Positions 10,653 to 24,143 of a stretch of 64,000 nucleotides of DNA are shown in pieces. This stretch comes from Capitulum mitella. Taxonomy: Eukaryota; Arthropoda; Thecostraca; Pollicipedomorpha; Pollicipedidae. Each line of letters starts with the position of its first letter. Position 1 is the stretch's first letter. Under the pieces are notes generated by a model. The model was not told where the DNA came from, made no database searches, and worked only from the letters and a program-made list of their open reading frames with translations. The position numbers and the translations under genes are program-made. The stretch spans positions 15,174,044-15,238,043 of the forward strand of contig CP099839.1 of assembly GCA_030062745.1 (NCBI GenBank), in the 5' to 3' direction.

Positions 10653-12526
10653 AGTGTCGCGGCCCACCTGCCGCCGACAGAGGGAGAGGGGGCAGGGCTG
10701 GACGTGCGCCGCGACCCGTCCTGGACGCGGGCTTGCCATTTGTGGTCGGGGTAGCGGCGCTTGAATATTTGTTTATCTGCACGTGATGGGAGTTTTGGGA
10801 TTTTGCGATTCCGATCAATATCATAGCGTTGGCCCATGGTGAGGAGTGCGGGTCTTATCTTCCTTCTACCTTGAGAACGCTGAACATTTGTCACATCACA
10901 GACATGGCGTAAAAAAATTGCTCGCATCCCCAACTATGAAAACGCTTCCCTGCGACTAGATCTTTGATTTGGCTGGTTGCCCCCTCCTCCGCCGTTTCAA
11001 CAGATTGTTATTTCGAATCAGCTGCGAATTTATTGATTATGTAAGACCTGCGTCTCTTTCTGGCTGACCACGCTCTGGCCTCGCACGCACCTGCCCTCGA
11101 CCTCACCGCTCGGTAACATGACCGCCGGCGGCGAAGGGTCGACGTCCGCAGACCCCGCGGCCACATGATGGCCAGCTCCGCGCGCCATGTGCGCGTCCAG
11201 CCTTACATTTATATTTCAGCCGCTGCGCAGTCACTTAACCAATCCTGCCCACGTCACCATATCACAAATGCATGCGTCAGTCGCCTATACCTGGGGTGCT
11301 GCCCGGTGTCTTTCGCGTCCCTGGTCCTCCCAATTCCTTTCGTACGTTTTTCGGCGCTTCGCGGCTAGCAGTCGGCGTTCTCTGTCGCGAAACTTGGCGA
11401 CGTATTGTGCTGCGTCGCGGCCGGTCCACTTGTGTGAGGCTCGATTGGGGTCACTCGTGACCGTCTCGGTGCGGACGGCGATGGGAAGTAGTGTATGACC
11501 GGCCGCTCTGTGCGCCTCTCAACGACGCCGCCCGCGGAGAACCGCTTCCCGTGACGTACGGGACGGTCGGCGGACGAAAGACGCTGCTCCTGCACACCGA
11601 TCTGGTGGCAGAAATCATCCAGTCTGAATGAGCAGGAACTGCAAGGCGCCGTGTTACGCTTCGGATAAAACGCTGTTGGTATGGATTCTTTTACGAAGTG
11701 TTAAGTAAATTACGAGTTGCGATTTAAAGTGCGATTATCGGTATTCGATAAAAACCGACTTTTGGAAGGAAAATAGCACGAAAGGAATAGGCACGGTATA
11801 ATGATAATTTGTAACGTAGTCTTCACCAAGCAAACCCGCAACAATAGAATACCAAAGGAAGAAGTGCGAGAACAATAGCCATTAGACAGCTGCGCAAACA
11901 CGCAGCGGTCCACACGATCGCCCGTTTCCAAGCGGCGAGAGAACTTCAAAATGCCAGGTGCAGCGTCAGCCAGGCGTGAAACGTTCCCAGCCGTCCCAGG
12001 CGGGCGCGACCGGCTCTGCGGCGCTCGGCGCCGCGCCAAACCGCGCCGAAAGAGCCGCACCGCCCGCTCTTCAGAGCGGCGCTCGACGGCCCGCCCGGCC
12101 GTGCCAGGCCGCGACCCGACCCGACCGACGGCTCACGGTGAAAACAAAGCCGCGCCGCCGGCTATTCAGCGCGAGCCGGGGCTGCGGTCCGCGCTGACAG
12201 CACGGGCCGCACGCCCCGCCCGTCCGGCCACAGCGGGACAGTGCTCCACACCGGCGAACTCCCCCCCCGGACGTATCGAAAGTGCGCCCGGCGCGTCCCC
12301 GGCCGCGCCCGGCCGGGCACCGTTAACCAGATGCGAGCCGCCGGGGACGGCCACCGCCGCGCAAGCCGTTGACCCCGCCGTGTCGGGCCGGCCGGGGCGA
12401 CGGACCCGGGCCGGTCGTTTTTCGGCGGCGGCAGACCGGCGGCGGGGCTCGGCGGCCGCCTGCGGTCGGCCCGCTGGGAACAGGCCAGCCGCAGATGGCC
12501 GGCTCCCACGCCGGCGGAAACAGCCG
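10653..12526. other. Intergenic or intronic DNA, GC-rich at 11950-12500
   Basis: A 242-codon open frame at 11951-12679 is rich in Ala, Pro, Arg and Gly and has overlapping open frames on both strands, as expected from GC-rich DNA without stops. No conserved motif is visible. Confidence 0.4.
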
Positions 12527-12800
12527 CTCTGTCCCGGCGGATCTGCTGCTGATGCAGGCGGCTGCCGTCCAGCACCGGCAGAATCTGCAGCTCTGTCCCG
12601 GCGGACCTGCTGCTTATGGACGCGGCAGGCGCCCACTGGAGCAAAATCTACTGCTCTGACCCGGCGGACCTGCTGCTGATGCTGGCGGCGACCGTCCAGC
12701 GCCGGCAGAGTCTGCAGCTCTGTCCCGGCGGATCTGCTGCTGATGCAGGCGGCGGCCGGCCTACGCTGGCAGAATCTGCCGCTCTGTCCCGGCCAACCTA
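12527..12800. repeat. 64-bp tandem repeat, about four copies
   Basis: The marker CTCTGWCCCGGCGGA recurs at 12531, 12595, 12658, 12722 and (partial) 12786, a 63-64-bp period. Each copy contains CTGCTGCTGATGC and a CCGGCAGARTCTGCAG-like segment. Confidence 0.92.
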
Positions 12801-15800
12801 CTGCAGTCGTAGATGGCAGCTGTTCCTACGGACAGAATCACCTGCTGGTGAGGCCAATCAGGAGAAATGTGAGTGGCGGCATTGCGTGCTTGATGGCGTG
12901 AAGTCAGTAGTGCCTGTGTTTCTGGCAATGATGCACCCTTATCTCCACGGTTCGCCGATATCCACTGGCTGGTTGAATTCCCGGAGGAATTTATTATCCA
13001 TATCTGACTGAACAACCGCTTAGCCTTGAGCTCATCTGGACCCTCTAACGCCATAGTTCGTTTCTGAATGGGCGAAATTTCTGAAGAAATCAGCACGTAA
13101 CGGGACCTGACAAATCCGCTTATCCAAACCGTTGTTCACGTCGCTGTACATCGCTCAAGATCAATGTGGTAGGTGTCTGTTTCTGGCGCCTTTGAACGGA
13201 GCCCGCTCCTAGCGCTGACAGCCAACCAACGAACGCTTCATGTGAAGTCTGCTACAAAGTGACGGCCTGAATCAGCCGTACAATGCGGCGGTTTAAATCA
13301 TTTTCGATAGTCGTTTGGCCGGAGTTTGCAGCCCGTACGCGATATCAGCATTTTCAACCAGCATTCGGTGCGGACTGTTTGTGAAGTTGGTTAGAAGCAG
13401 TCTCACTTTCTAAACATTAATGGACGGGAACAACACCACCCACGGCATTCGTAATCAGCCAAGCGAGTTTCACGCTCACGAGTTCGTGGAGTCTTTTAGT
13501 TTCACTCCTAGATCTAAAACGGCAGTGTATGTATTTTCTCCATAGACGACAACGTCTGTGAAGTACAGATTTGCAGCACCATGCTACAGCAAGATTTTAC
13601 AGGACGTCATGCCTATTAAGTAATGTACTGATGTTTGTCACCGGTGTCATGCCTCCATTTCCGTTCATACGTTGAGCGCTTTGGTGCTCCTAGAGGCCTT
13701 TACGCTCCAACATGCGGGATGTACCTCAGGTGTAGAAATGGGGACATCCGTAGTTCCGCGCTGTAGAAAATACCGTAAATCAGGAGAGCAACCAAAAGAT
13801 CCGAGGAGCCGTGGAGCCCATGGGAGAGAGAATTTAATGTTTTTTGGCGCACCAAAAATGAAAGAGATGAAAATTTCCGGAACCTGGAAACAAAATGACC
13901 GAAACGCAGGGAGGCTCCGTTTTGAGGGAGTTAAGTTTGTCCTTAGGCCCCCTGCTTGGCGAAGTCCAAGCTACTCCGTGCCGGGATCATGTATGCCACA
14001 AGTACTGTCATCTGTTTGAAAGGCATCGAAATGGGTTACGCTTGAACTCTTTAAGTCTAACTATTGTCGTTAACAATCGGGTGCCCGTTGAATCTAATAC
14101 ATAACGAAAGTCAGCATTAGCAAAGATTAGGTGCTATAATCCCACCACACAATCTCCACCTATTTGACGGATTGTAGCGCTAACGGCGTTTTGACACTCA
14201 AGGCGATAGTATGCAAATCCTGGTCATCAGTCATACAGCGCTCGGCGAATGGCGCCCCCCCCCCCCTGTCGAGGCTCGCTTTCGACATGATTTTTCATCA
14301 CATTCCGCCTAATGGGCGCTGGGTGGCTGCCCGGCGCGAGAATTTCTCCCGGAAATGTGCTGTTATCCGGCACGGAGGGCGGGCGCCGCTCCGGCTCGTG
14401 ATGTGTCGAGGCTGTTGGCACACGGCTGACGCGGGCCGCGGGGGCGCCGGGAGCGAATAAAACGGTCACTTTCTCCGCCGGCCTCAGTGGCCCGAGCACA
14501 GGGATCACGGGAAAGTCTTGTGGGTCTATGGCGCGCCGAGAGCGTCACCCTGTTCACGCCCCGTCGTCTTGCTGGGTCGAGTTTATCGGCAAGAGATGCC
14601 ACCAGTCATGATAACCATCTCATTTGGCCTGTTAAATTAGGCCCTAATGATGGAAAGCTGCGGCTTTTTAAATTCCTACTGAAGTTTTCTTGCCAGGAAC
14701 GCTAACTATATTATGTTTTGTAATGCCGCTCGTCTTTGTACCGCTGTCAGTCACATCAAGTCGCTGATCAGCAACACTAAAGATGCGGCACTGCACGGCA
14801 TCGCATCGGCAAACATCCGGTATTTATGTCTGAAGTTTTATTTCATATATGGCTTCATAAAGATATATGGCTTCAGTACAGCGTGAATTAAATGAAATCC
14901 TGCGAAAATGAGAGATAATGTCATTAGTTACAGTACTTGCGATAAGATGCAGAGTTGTTCTGCGTTGCTTTTCAGAAGGGTCTTTCGATAAAATCCTGTT
15001 GTTCTCACGTTTCCATGTGTGTTTTCCTGTCTCTGCTGCATCATCTCGTCGTGACCGCGTAGTGTCGGGACGCGATTACGCGGAGGCCAGCCCCATCTCT
15101 CTCCTTTTCCCCAGCGCTTTTCCTCGTCTCAGAAACTTCGAGTGGCATGAGAAACGAGAGAGACGTACATTGGGAATAGCGGCCTCGTTACTACTTTACG
15201 CGTACGTTGTTTGTCGATGCATGAGTTTCGTTTGTCAACCCATCATTAATGGACTTGTCTTCTCCCGTTTGCTCCTCGAGCCAATCGCTGCTCGCTGCCT
15301 TATCGTCAATCCTGTTTGGCCTCCCTGGACTCCGCCACTTCTCTTCCACTCCTCCGTCCACCAGAGCCTTCGCTTTGCGGGCCACCATTGAAACCAGTAT
15401 CCGACTCATACATCGACCGTAGTGTTCTGTTCCGCCCGTCGATGTATGGGCGTTTGCGAAGTTGGTATGACAAGAACCAGTTGAGGGCTATGTCGTTCCA
15501 TATAACATCATATGCCCAATGCTGTAATTATTCAGAGTTGGTGTAGCAGTTGATATACCCGCCCTGGGACTGCTGCACCTATAGTTTCACCTCTGTAAAT
15601 ACGTGCCTCCCTTCTCTGACATCACCAGTCTGTTGACCCGCCCACGCGGCCGTTCCGCACCACGCCGCTCTCAGGCCTGTGCAGCCTGAACACCGTGTCA
15701 GGTCGTCACAGGCCGCTACTGTCACCCGGCGACGTCACGTGACCGACAGTGGTGGTCACGTGCCGGCCAGAAAACGTCACGTTACCGACAGTCGACAGGC

Positions 15801-16073
15801 GCCGCTGGTGAAAAAACGGTGTCAGAAGAAGGGATAGCCCTCTGACGGTCCCGTACGGCTGACAGGCATTGAAGCTGCTCTGACAGGCGGGCTGTGAAGA
15901 GGTTTGTCGGCGTGCCCCTGCGTTCGTGGGAAGCCCGGGCTGGATCACGTCGCAGCGCGGAGGTTGTCATAAACGAAATAACGCCTCGGCGAAATCGATC
16001 CGGAGCAGACGGATTCCTCCGTTTCGCCGGTCATCGAGAGAGTCTCCTGCGGGGTCCGAGCCTGTTAGCCGTG
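12801..16073. other. Intergenic or intronic DNA, no gene seen
   Basis: No exon could be supported. Positions 15680-15800 contain several GTCACGTGACC-like palindromic stretches next to GACAGT; otherwise the DNA is unremarkable. Confidence 0.4.
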
Positions 16074-16081
16074 TGGTCCGG

Positions 16082-16250
16082 CGCAGGCGCAGCCAAAGGG
16101 AGGCCGGGGGCCCAGACCCCCTTAGGCCGGCATTTTTTTGCGAAAACCATTGCGCATCGTCTTCCCAGCAGCGGTTTTCGTAAGATTTCAGTCCACACTG
16201 AGCTCTGGGCCCCTCCCCCCACCCTAAAGAAAATCCTGGCTGCGCCCCTG
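16082..16250. mobile_element. MITE family A, copy 1
   Basis: A 169-bp element with ends CGCAGGCGCAGCC and, inverted, CAGGGGCGCAGCC. A conserved core includes GCGAAAACCATTGC and CTTCCCAGCAG. Flanks TGGTCCGG (16074-16081) and AGGTCCAG (16251-16258) match at 6 of 8 bases, suggesting a decayed 8-bp target duplication as made by hAT-type elements. It has no coding capacity. Confidence 0.8.
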
Positions 16251-16258
16251 AGGTCCAG

Positions 16259-19200
16259 ACCTGTCAATGACGCTCGACGTCGCTCGAAATACTGACATGT
16301 GACGGCTCTCGGGAGAGGACAGTGTGGTGTCGTGGTGTTCGTCTGCTGCCGCTCACCCCGAACTTACACGTCCGCCGAGCTCTTCCCAGCAACTCATGCT
16401 CGTCCGTGATTCCGATCACCTGCCAACAGTAGCGACGCGTCTCCCTGCCGCGGTGCCAGTACCGATATGGAGACTGGTACGGCGTGGAGACCGCAGGCAG
16501 CCCGTGTCGCCGGTCTCCGGCTGTTCGTCCCCAGCCAGCCGGCCGCCGTCCCCAGCCGGAGCGGCTCGAAGTCTGCGCTGACGTGCCGGCCGACCGGGGC
16601 GGGGCCGCCTGCCGCCGGTCGGCCGAACGAGGCCAACGGTCACGACCATCGCGACGCCCTCTCGCGGGCCACGTCACAGTTGTGACGCGGCGTCAGCGCA
16701 GCCGGTGGAGCGTGCAGCCTCGGCGTTGTCTCGGCGCAGGCCGGACGTCACGTGGTCCGGCAGGATCCTCTCCGTCAGGCGGACGCTGGCGGCGGGCAGA
16801 TGGCGCCGCTGCAGTGGTGGCAGCCGCTTTTTTGGATCGTGGGGAAGGAAGCGGGAGGCAGGTGGTGGCGCGAGGGGCCCGGGCGCGCGGCGTCGTCCGC
16901 TGCGTTTCCCTGGTCGGCCGTTTCCGGCCGTGGACAGTTTCACCCGCTCCGCTCAGGCTGCTGCGGCAGTGTAATGGGCGCCCACGATGACGTTACGTCG
17001 GCCCTAATACCTGACTGTGTCCACCGGCTCTTTGAGAAACAGAGACCGGGAAATCCTGTGCCCCGTGCGGGCTCCGTGCGCCGCGTGTTGTATAGGGGAG
17101 AGGGGCTTCTCTTCTTGATCCTCAACTAACGCGATTTCTTCTGAGCCATCGGTCACAGCGCCACACGGACAATCTCAGTGGCGGTGCGCAGAAATCGATG
17201 TGTGACATCTCGCTTTCCCTTGTGCCGGTCACGCCACTCAGGAACCATCGTCATTTGCTCGTTGCCATCGTGTCGCATCACTATCCAAACAATCACAGCA
17301 CCGACTCGCCCACCGTCGCCTTTGTGTCAACACCAGTACCAGCCGACCTGCCGGCACGTGCTGCGTCAACAACACAGCAGCCTTCGTCTGCCTCGGAGCC
17401 ATCCATCAGCCGCATTCCCACAGGCGCGGGCTCGGCGGCGGTGGGCCTGCTCTCGGCCGCGCGCCGCACCCGGCGCCGCCCGGCCTGCAGTCCGGCGGCG
17501 GCGGCCGGCCGGCACACCTGCCGCCATCACCCCGTAGCCCAGTTCCGGGCCTGTCCCGGCGCCCGGCCGAAATGGGTCAGGTCGCGCGGCCGCCGGCGGC
17601 GCGGCGCAGATGGCAGCACTGTGCGCCGGCAGGGGTCGCTACGGCCGGACGCCGGCGGCCGGGGGTCGCCGGACCGCCGGTCCGCCGTGCGCCAGGCTGG
17701 GCCGGCCGGCGGCCGCGGTCCGGCTGACGTCCAGCTCTGTTCCGCTCGGCTGGGCGCGGCCTGCCTGCGCCGCTGGCCGGCCGGGTGTGCCGGGGTCGCC
17801 CGCCTGCTGGGAGACGAGGCGCCGCCGGTCTCGCTCGGCGACGAGGGCGTGCGATTACGGCGTGAGACTGTCGGTCTGCGCTCCAGTTCGCGGCGAATGT
17901 CTACGGTTGTCTGTTGCCCAAGTCGTCGGAGGGAGGGTCCGTCGCGGAACGATGCCGACGGAGCGACGGCCGTCGACTAGACGGGGAATTAAGGGCCGAT
18001 CGTTTGCGTGCGGCCTGGCTGGCTTGGTCTGCGTTGCGCTTCAGTGAAATCCCGGCAGCTTGCATAAGCTCCCGAACAGGGCGCATCGCACCGTTAGCGC
18101 CTTTCGCTCGAAACGCACGGTTGCGTCGGTGCCAATATTTGACGCCGCCGAGCGTAGGTAGCCGCCCCTCCGGACCACTATCTCCGCCACGACGCCATTC
18201 TCGTTGGGCGGGGACCGCATGCGACCACATGCAGCGAAGTAGCCACATTCGTGAAGATTCTGTGTTTATCTTTTTGTTGATGGCATCAGCCACAGAGGCT
18301 GTATGGCAAGACTTCGACTTTTACTTCTGCAAGGATAAAGGCGGCATGTGTGACATCTTTCCGGCTTAAGAATGCAAAGAAGAGAGCGCCTTATTCCCCC
18401 AGCAAAGGACAAAAATGTTTCCTGATATGTGCAGCTGAACAGGGATTGCAAATGTTCCTGCTTTACGGCTGAATAGAGACTGACAAACACCTAGATGGAA
18501 GAATTAACGTGAGATCGCGAAACGCACGTTCCAGCATGTATGTGAACGTCATACCCATAATGTTAAACGTCGGAACACAGCAGCGCTCCCAAGCAATGAT
18601 GGAAAACATCGTCTTCGCACCTTCAAAGACGGTGTATTATGTCTTAAGCAGCCGGCAGCTACCTACACGGGCATAATTCTTACCAAGGACCTTCATAGTC
18701 TTAGAAACCCCTGAGATAGCTTAGATACACCGCAAGGGCTCAAGAGGTCTTCAGGGAGTGGCAGCTTACGATGCAGATCTCAGCGAGAGAACCTGTTTGC
18801 TACACCATTTCCCAGTTTTCTAATATGCTCACGATATCTTATGCATATTTATCTCAGAAGAAATGTGGTGTCAGGCTTCCGTCAGAAGGGCCATATTTTA
18901 TCTGAAATTTCAGAAAGCAACTTGGCGCCCCGTGTAGATAGAGCCTGCCAAGCTCCAAGATCAGAGCAGTCCCAACTGACCCGAACCCCGAATTATGTAG
19001 CCTCTATCTTTCGGGCTGCAGCTATGCTGCTCAGTAGCTTGGCCAGGAGATATTCGGAAGGAGTTAATATGATGAAAATGTTGGCCGTGAATGCGAATGT
19101 AGTCAAAACCCAGCGTAGCTCGGAAGACGTGATCGAAGCCAACGCACCTCCAGCTGGCACGCAGTTACCGACGCTAGCAGAACCTGTCCCGATTACCATC

Positions 19201-19435
19201 GGCTCACGTCATCATCGTCAGCCACGAGCCCCACCTTCCTCTCGGCAGGACTGGCCGTCCACGGCCGAGTGCCGTCCCTCGCCCCAGCGGCGGCGGCGGA
19301 ACGCCTGCCCCAGCGGTGGTCGGTGCCGGCTCGCGGACGTCATTTCACGGCTTCGCCGCGCCGGCTAAACGGTCATCTCCCGTCTGTCGGCGCGCACCTG
19401 GTCACTGGGCCACTGAGCCAAAAATGGCGCCGCCG
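16259..19435. other. GC-rich DNA without supported gene
   Basis: Positions 16400-17000 and 17400-17960 are CpG-dense, and long Arg/Pro/Ala frames appear on both strands there. Such shadows are expected in this composition and no domain is recognisable. These blocks could be promoters or UTR exons. Confidence 0.35.
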
Positions 19436-19590
19436 CGCGACCGCCGCCGCCGCCGCCGCCGCCGCGGTGGTCGCCGCCCGCGCCGGCTCGGCGCGTCACG
19501 CACCTGGCGGCTGACATTGATTCGCCGCGACGCCGCTGACCGGGCCATCACCGCGGATCGGCCGCCGCCGCCGCCGCCGCCGCTCTCGAT
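19436..19590. repeat. Two (CCG)n microsatellites
   Basis: GCC/CCG runs occur at about 19437-19470 and 19558-19588 within a GC-rich block. Confidence 0.85.
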
Positions 19591-20170
19591 AAATCACGCA
19601 CCGTTCACGTAGGAAGATGGGAGGAGCAGGCGGTGGGTGTGTACGGACGGTGCCGTAAAAGATCGGACCGCCGTCACTGTAATTTGGGCGTCTCATTGAA
19701 TTGGCATTAATCACGCGTGCCTCTCATGAACGGCCACACCTGGCGGCCCTCCCAGGCTTATCTCGTGTCGGGCGCATCAGGGTGTGACCGAGGTTTCGGC
19801 TGTTTACAGACAAAGCCCTGCTTGCTGCCACCGTGCAGACAGTCCTGGGTGTAGTTTTCTATTCTTTTATGGGAGCTTCGCCACCGGCTTTATTGACCGG
19901 GCAACCCAAAGAATTGGAAATTAATAAAGGGCCCTATGGGATGGGTACACAATGATATGGAGCCTCATGATAATGCGTATGAGGGCGTCCACAAACCTTT
20001 TCATAAAGTAATATCCCCGCTGGGAATACACAGGAAATGATCGAGGACAAGGCCAGGAATTGGGCTTGAAGTTGTCCACTGTCCACCTAGATATCTGCTT
20101 GATACAAAATGCTTTGGAATTTGAGGTATAAATGCGTAGTCTTGCGCAAGGGTGTTGATTTGATTTGATT
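19591..20170. other. No gene seen
   Basis: Average composition; no open frame with support. Confidence 0.45.
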
Positions 20171-20590
20171 TGGTGTCGATTCTTTTGAGAGGGCCCCGGC
20201 CCATCCAATGTTGAATTTGTCCCCCAATATTGGCATGACCCCCAATGTTGTCTGCCGATTTTAAAGGAAAATTGGTGGTAATAACGAAAAGAACGGCCGC
20301 AAGAGATAAGAGGTAGGCAGAAAGTAAAAAGTGAAATCTAAAGCTGTGTATCTATCTCTCTTTCTATCTTCTATCTGTCTATATATATATACCTATATAC
20401 TTGGGCATAACTGCATTTTTATCTGATAAATAGTAACAAAAGATAGTAACAAAGGAAACAGCAACTTTCCATTAGCCAAAATAAAGTGGGCTAAACCCGC
20501 TGGAAAATCCACGTTTGGGGGTGTTAGGTTGCTGGGCCCTCGGCTGCGCCCCCCCCCCCTCCCCAGTCATTTACAGAAATCGACGCTCCT
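20171..20590. mobile_element. Element family B, copy 1
   Basis: About 420 bp sharing with 28983-29288 and 38155-38596 the landmarks TTTTGAGAGGGC, CCAATGTTG, ACGAAAAGAACGGCCGC, CAAAATAAAG, GGGCCCTCGGCT and a CATTTACAGAAA end. Imperfect inverted ends (TGGTGTCGATTC against GGAGCGTCGATTTC) and no coding capacity suggest a non-autonomous DNA transposon. It contains a short TA microsatellite. Confidence 0.75.
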
Positions 20591-23500
20591 GGTCACGCGC
20601 CAGAAAGGCATTTTAATGCTGAAGATACCTGAAGCGGTTTTCGTTGTATATGGTTGTTTATTGGCCAGCTGACGGTATCCATTTTACCACTCGCCAATCC
20701 TGAAATTCGCCTACCTTCCTGAAACGCTTAGCTGCGTTGGCCCCTGAGAGCGGTCTTCGGTTTCAGTCGTTTGTGAACGGCTTCTGGTTCCTCCCGGACC
20801 CGTCACATTGGTGGACGGACCTCCGAGGGCTTAGCCAGGCGGCCGTAACAGGACGTGACATCCAGGATCAGCGAGCCGAGGCTCTGCTGAGTCAAGGAAC
20901 TCCCGGCGTCTTAGCCTTTACGGCAACGTAACCCGATGATGACGATCCCGTCTCTGACGACTCGGCTTCTGTCCAAGGATCAGCGATGCGTCTCTCGTGA
21001 GTCCAGCCAGGGCGTGCCGCGGTCGGTGATGATGCGTGCAGAGACGCCGGGTGGCTGCTGGATGGACGGGGCGAGCGGCCGGCCAGGTCGCGGGTGCTCG
21101 GCGGCTGGGAAGACCTGCGGGTCTGGCCGCTGCCGGTGCTCGCCGGGGAGGTACCCAGGAGGGCAGCGGCGAGGCACTGAAAAAGTCGTGGGCAGCCAAC
21201 GACTTGTTCAACACGAATGGACGGGGTGTGATGAGCATGTGGGAAACAGGCATAGGTATCCATCCCAAAGCGGTAGCACGATATGAAGAGATTCTGGATG
21301 ACAAGATATTCGACAGTCCAAAGAGAGCTGCAGTCTTATTCGGCACAAGGCTATTAAGATATGCGGTGAAGCGGCCCATTAGCGGTAAAGCCCCAGTCGG
21401 TCTCCATACCGTACTACGCGAACGGGAGGAAAAACAGGATGTTTGTAAATCGTGTTTCTTCAGAATACTGGAGTATCATTCCTGCCAGTGAGCTTTCCAG
21501 AGATTCGTTTCCGACTAGCCATTTGCATTGCATGTTCACAGAGCGATTATAGGTAAGTACATGTCCCCGCTAAAACGTATGTCAATGGTTTCATATGATT
21601 TAAGTTGATGAAGAACAGATGTTCATACATTACCATTTGTTTCCACAAAAACTTCTTCCAGTTTACAGCTTCAGGTATACTGGAATGGTTTCTTTTGTTT
21701 TTAATTACGGCTCACTTTGTCCCGCTATGACGCACTTGTAATTACTGCATTCGAAGAGATCTCTTCGCATGTTCGTGCCAAAACGAATGCCTGTCGTGAT
21801 TATCGGCCTATGCGGCTTAGGACTCGGCTCTCCGTCTCACCGGATTAATGCGGCGCCTGTGTCATAGGTGGACCAAAAACGTCCGACAGAAATGCAAATA
21901 GAAGCTGGAAACTTAACGACTGAAAAAGCCGATGTTACTTCATTTGGCGTAACGGCATTGACTTTCCAATGATATTTAATCCTGGGCAGGAACCGGCATG
22001 AACGTCCTGCCTAAGGCCAACTCCTCTGATTCTACGTGCAAAGGATAAGGTTTCGCTTGCAGTCAGGAATGCAGTAGACAGTCGGCTTGATACTAAGCCA
22101 ACTGTTGACCATGAAATGGCGCTTCTGGAAATGTACAATGGTGGACAATTTTCGCTTCGAAACATGAACACTCGCCAGCGGGCTGTTTTACTGCCCTCGT
22201 GGATGGCAGCGCTGAGCAGAGTCATTTCCTTGAACCCCAAAGCTCTCCTGGTCCGGTTACGTCATAATCAGTAAACAGCCGTCGTGTTGACCCCCGGAAA
22301 ACGGGTCGCCGTATCTGGGAACCGTCTGTGTGGCGCCGGACTATAAACCACCTCAGCCAGCTCATCCGGCTTAGTCGACGATCTGCTGGTGCCGCGTGAC
22401 TCAGACCCGTCCGGCCCCCCACCAGCCTGGGATGGGGAGACCATCCGGTCCCAGAGGCCGAGTGTGAAACTCTGCTACCAAATATGGCTCTGTCGCTGCA
22501 GTCCGACCTTCACAGAGGGTCGTTTCCGCGCCGGTTGTTTTTTCGGCGAGATTGGCCAGGACCAGCGCTGTCGGATTGAGCGTGATATCTCGTTTGCGCA
22601 CTGATCTCCGTGGCTTCGATTGTTCTGGGACATTCCGTTGTTCAGTTTTTGGTCCTTTCCTTGAACGGACGATCAAGGCTTGCTCACTCTTGCCGTCTGA
22701 GGATGGACGAAAAAATGAGTGATAACTGGGATGAAGGAGACACATCGTATTCGCAGAGCGACGACGATTTTGACGTTAAGATCCATGTCGACGAGGAGAT
22801 TTCGCTGGTAAAACAAGAATGTCTCGCAAAAATGCGCCATGGGTTTGCGGGATCCAGCATTTTTCGGCCCAAGGGCCCAAAAATCATAAAGCCCTGGTTG
22901 GCAAAGTTTCGCACGTTATCACGCCTCTGTAACAAGCCTGGAGACTTAACATGGTCCTTCACCAACCTGACATGGTAGACAAAGCCGTTTGTCCCGTTGT
23001 CAAATGCGGCGTCTTTGATAACATACGGGCAAGATGGGCCCACAATAGCTCCTAGACGATGCGACTCCATTGTTGCGCCGCATGAACAATGCGATATTTA
23101 CGGACAGTGATGGGAGATAGACGCAACTGATTTCTGCTCATATGCTTGTAAAATGTTAATAAAGTGCAAAAAAGAGTCTAATTTGAACAACGCGGGTTGC
23201 AAAGAAAGCGGAAGCACCGAACGTGAAGGTGAGGCACTGTTTTTTTGTGTAAGTGCGAGTCATGTAGACAACTTAGCCTTCTCAGCAATGGAACATTGCA
23301 TATGAAAAGGTCAGGCGGCGCCAGTTTGCTGCAGGGCTGTTGACAAAAGGTTGCAGTCGCGCAGTTGAATACAACCAACAGAGCCTGTTCATTTCCTTGA
23401 CCTCTGAGCCAGCGTCAATTCGCCGCATGATTCGACATGGTGAGCATTACCTCTGCTTGTGGCAATTAACCCGTCATAAATCACCGCTCCTCCAGTCTTC

Positions 23501-23897
23501 CATCAGCACTTCGGCGTCTCAGAACATGCTCCCTGTCTGTCACCGCTCATATCGACACCTATGATTCTAGGTACCCGCGTGCAGTGACATCGATATCACG
23601 ACGCGTCCTGACTGCGGCCAGAAAGCGTGCGCTCGTCGACAGTGGCCGCATCGGACCACGTTATCCGTCTGTAGGCCGCTGTTCCGTGGACCGTAGCATC
23701 GCTCCCGTGTTCGGTGTCTGAGTCCTCGTTACATCCACTGGTATTCATTGGATATCCCTCCGGTCTTTCTGTAATATTCATTGATCTCTGGTGGCCCTCT
23801 GTTGTTCCCACGATAGCCCTCAGGTGTTCCCGTGGTGCCCTAGGATGGTGTTCCTTTGGCGTTAGCTGGTGTTTCCGTGGCTTTCTCCTGGACTCAC
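20591..23897. other. No supported gene
   Basis: The open frame ending at 22978 has an acidic stretch (SDNWDEGDTSYSQSDDDFDV) but no recognisable domain, splice context or conserved neighbours. I do not call it. Confidence 0.35.
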
Positions 23898-24143
23898 CAT
23901 GCTGTCCAGTCCCGCCGCCGGTCCCGGGACACGTGCTATCCAGTCCCGCCGCCGATCCCGGGACACGTGTTGTCCAGTCCCGCCGCCGGTCCCGGGATTC
24001 GTGCTGTCCAGTCCCGCCGCCGGTCCCGGGACACGTGTTGCTCAGTCCCGCCGCCGGTTCCGGGACACGTGTTGCTCAGTCCCGCCGCTGGTCCCGGGAC
24101 ACATGCTGTCCAGTCCCGCCGCCGGTCCCGGGACACGGGTGAT
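23898..24143. repeat. 34-bp minisatellite, seven copies
   Basis: Seven copies of a 34-bp unit containing CAGTCCCGCCGCCGGTCCCG followed by GGACACGTG. The period is not a multiple of three, so repeat-derived frames are open in several phases at once. Confidence 0.95.

Noticed and set aside
11951..12679. 242-codon plus-strand frame
   Set aside because: Arg/Pro/Ala-rich, with equally long frames on the opposite strand (160 and 156 codons); typical of stop-poor GC-rich DNA, and its end lies in the 64-bp repeat.
17198..17980. 260-codon plus-strand frame
   Set aside because: Low-complexity composition in a CpG-dense block, overlapping other long frames; no domain or splice support.
22610..22978. 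Acidic short frame (SDNWDEGDTSYSQ inside)
   Set aside because: No recognisable family, no splice partners, and the opposite strand is open over the same stretch.
23898..24143. Possible CRISPR-like regular array
   Set aside because: Units are directly adjacent with no unique spacers, so this is a minisatellite in a eukaryotic genome.
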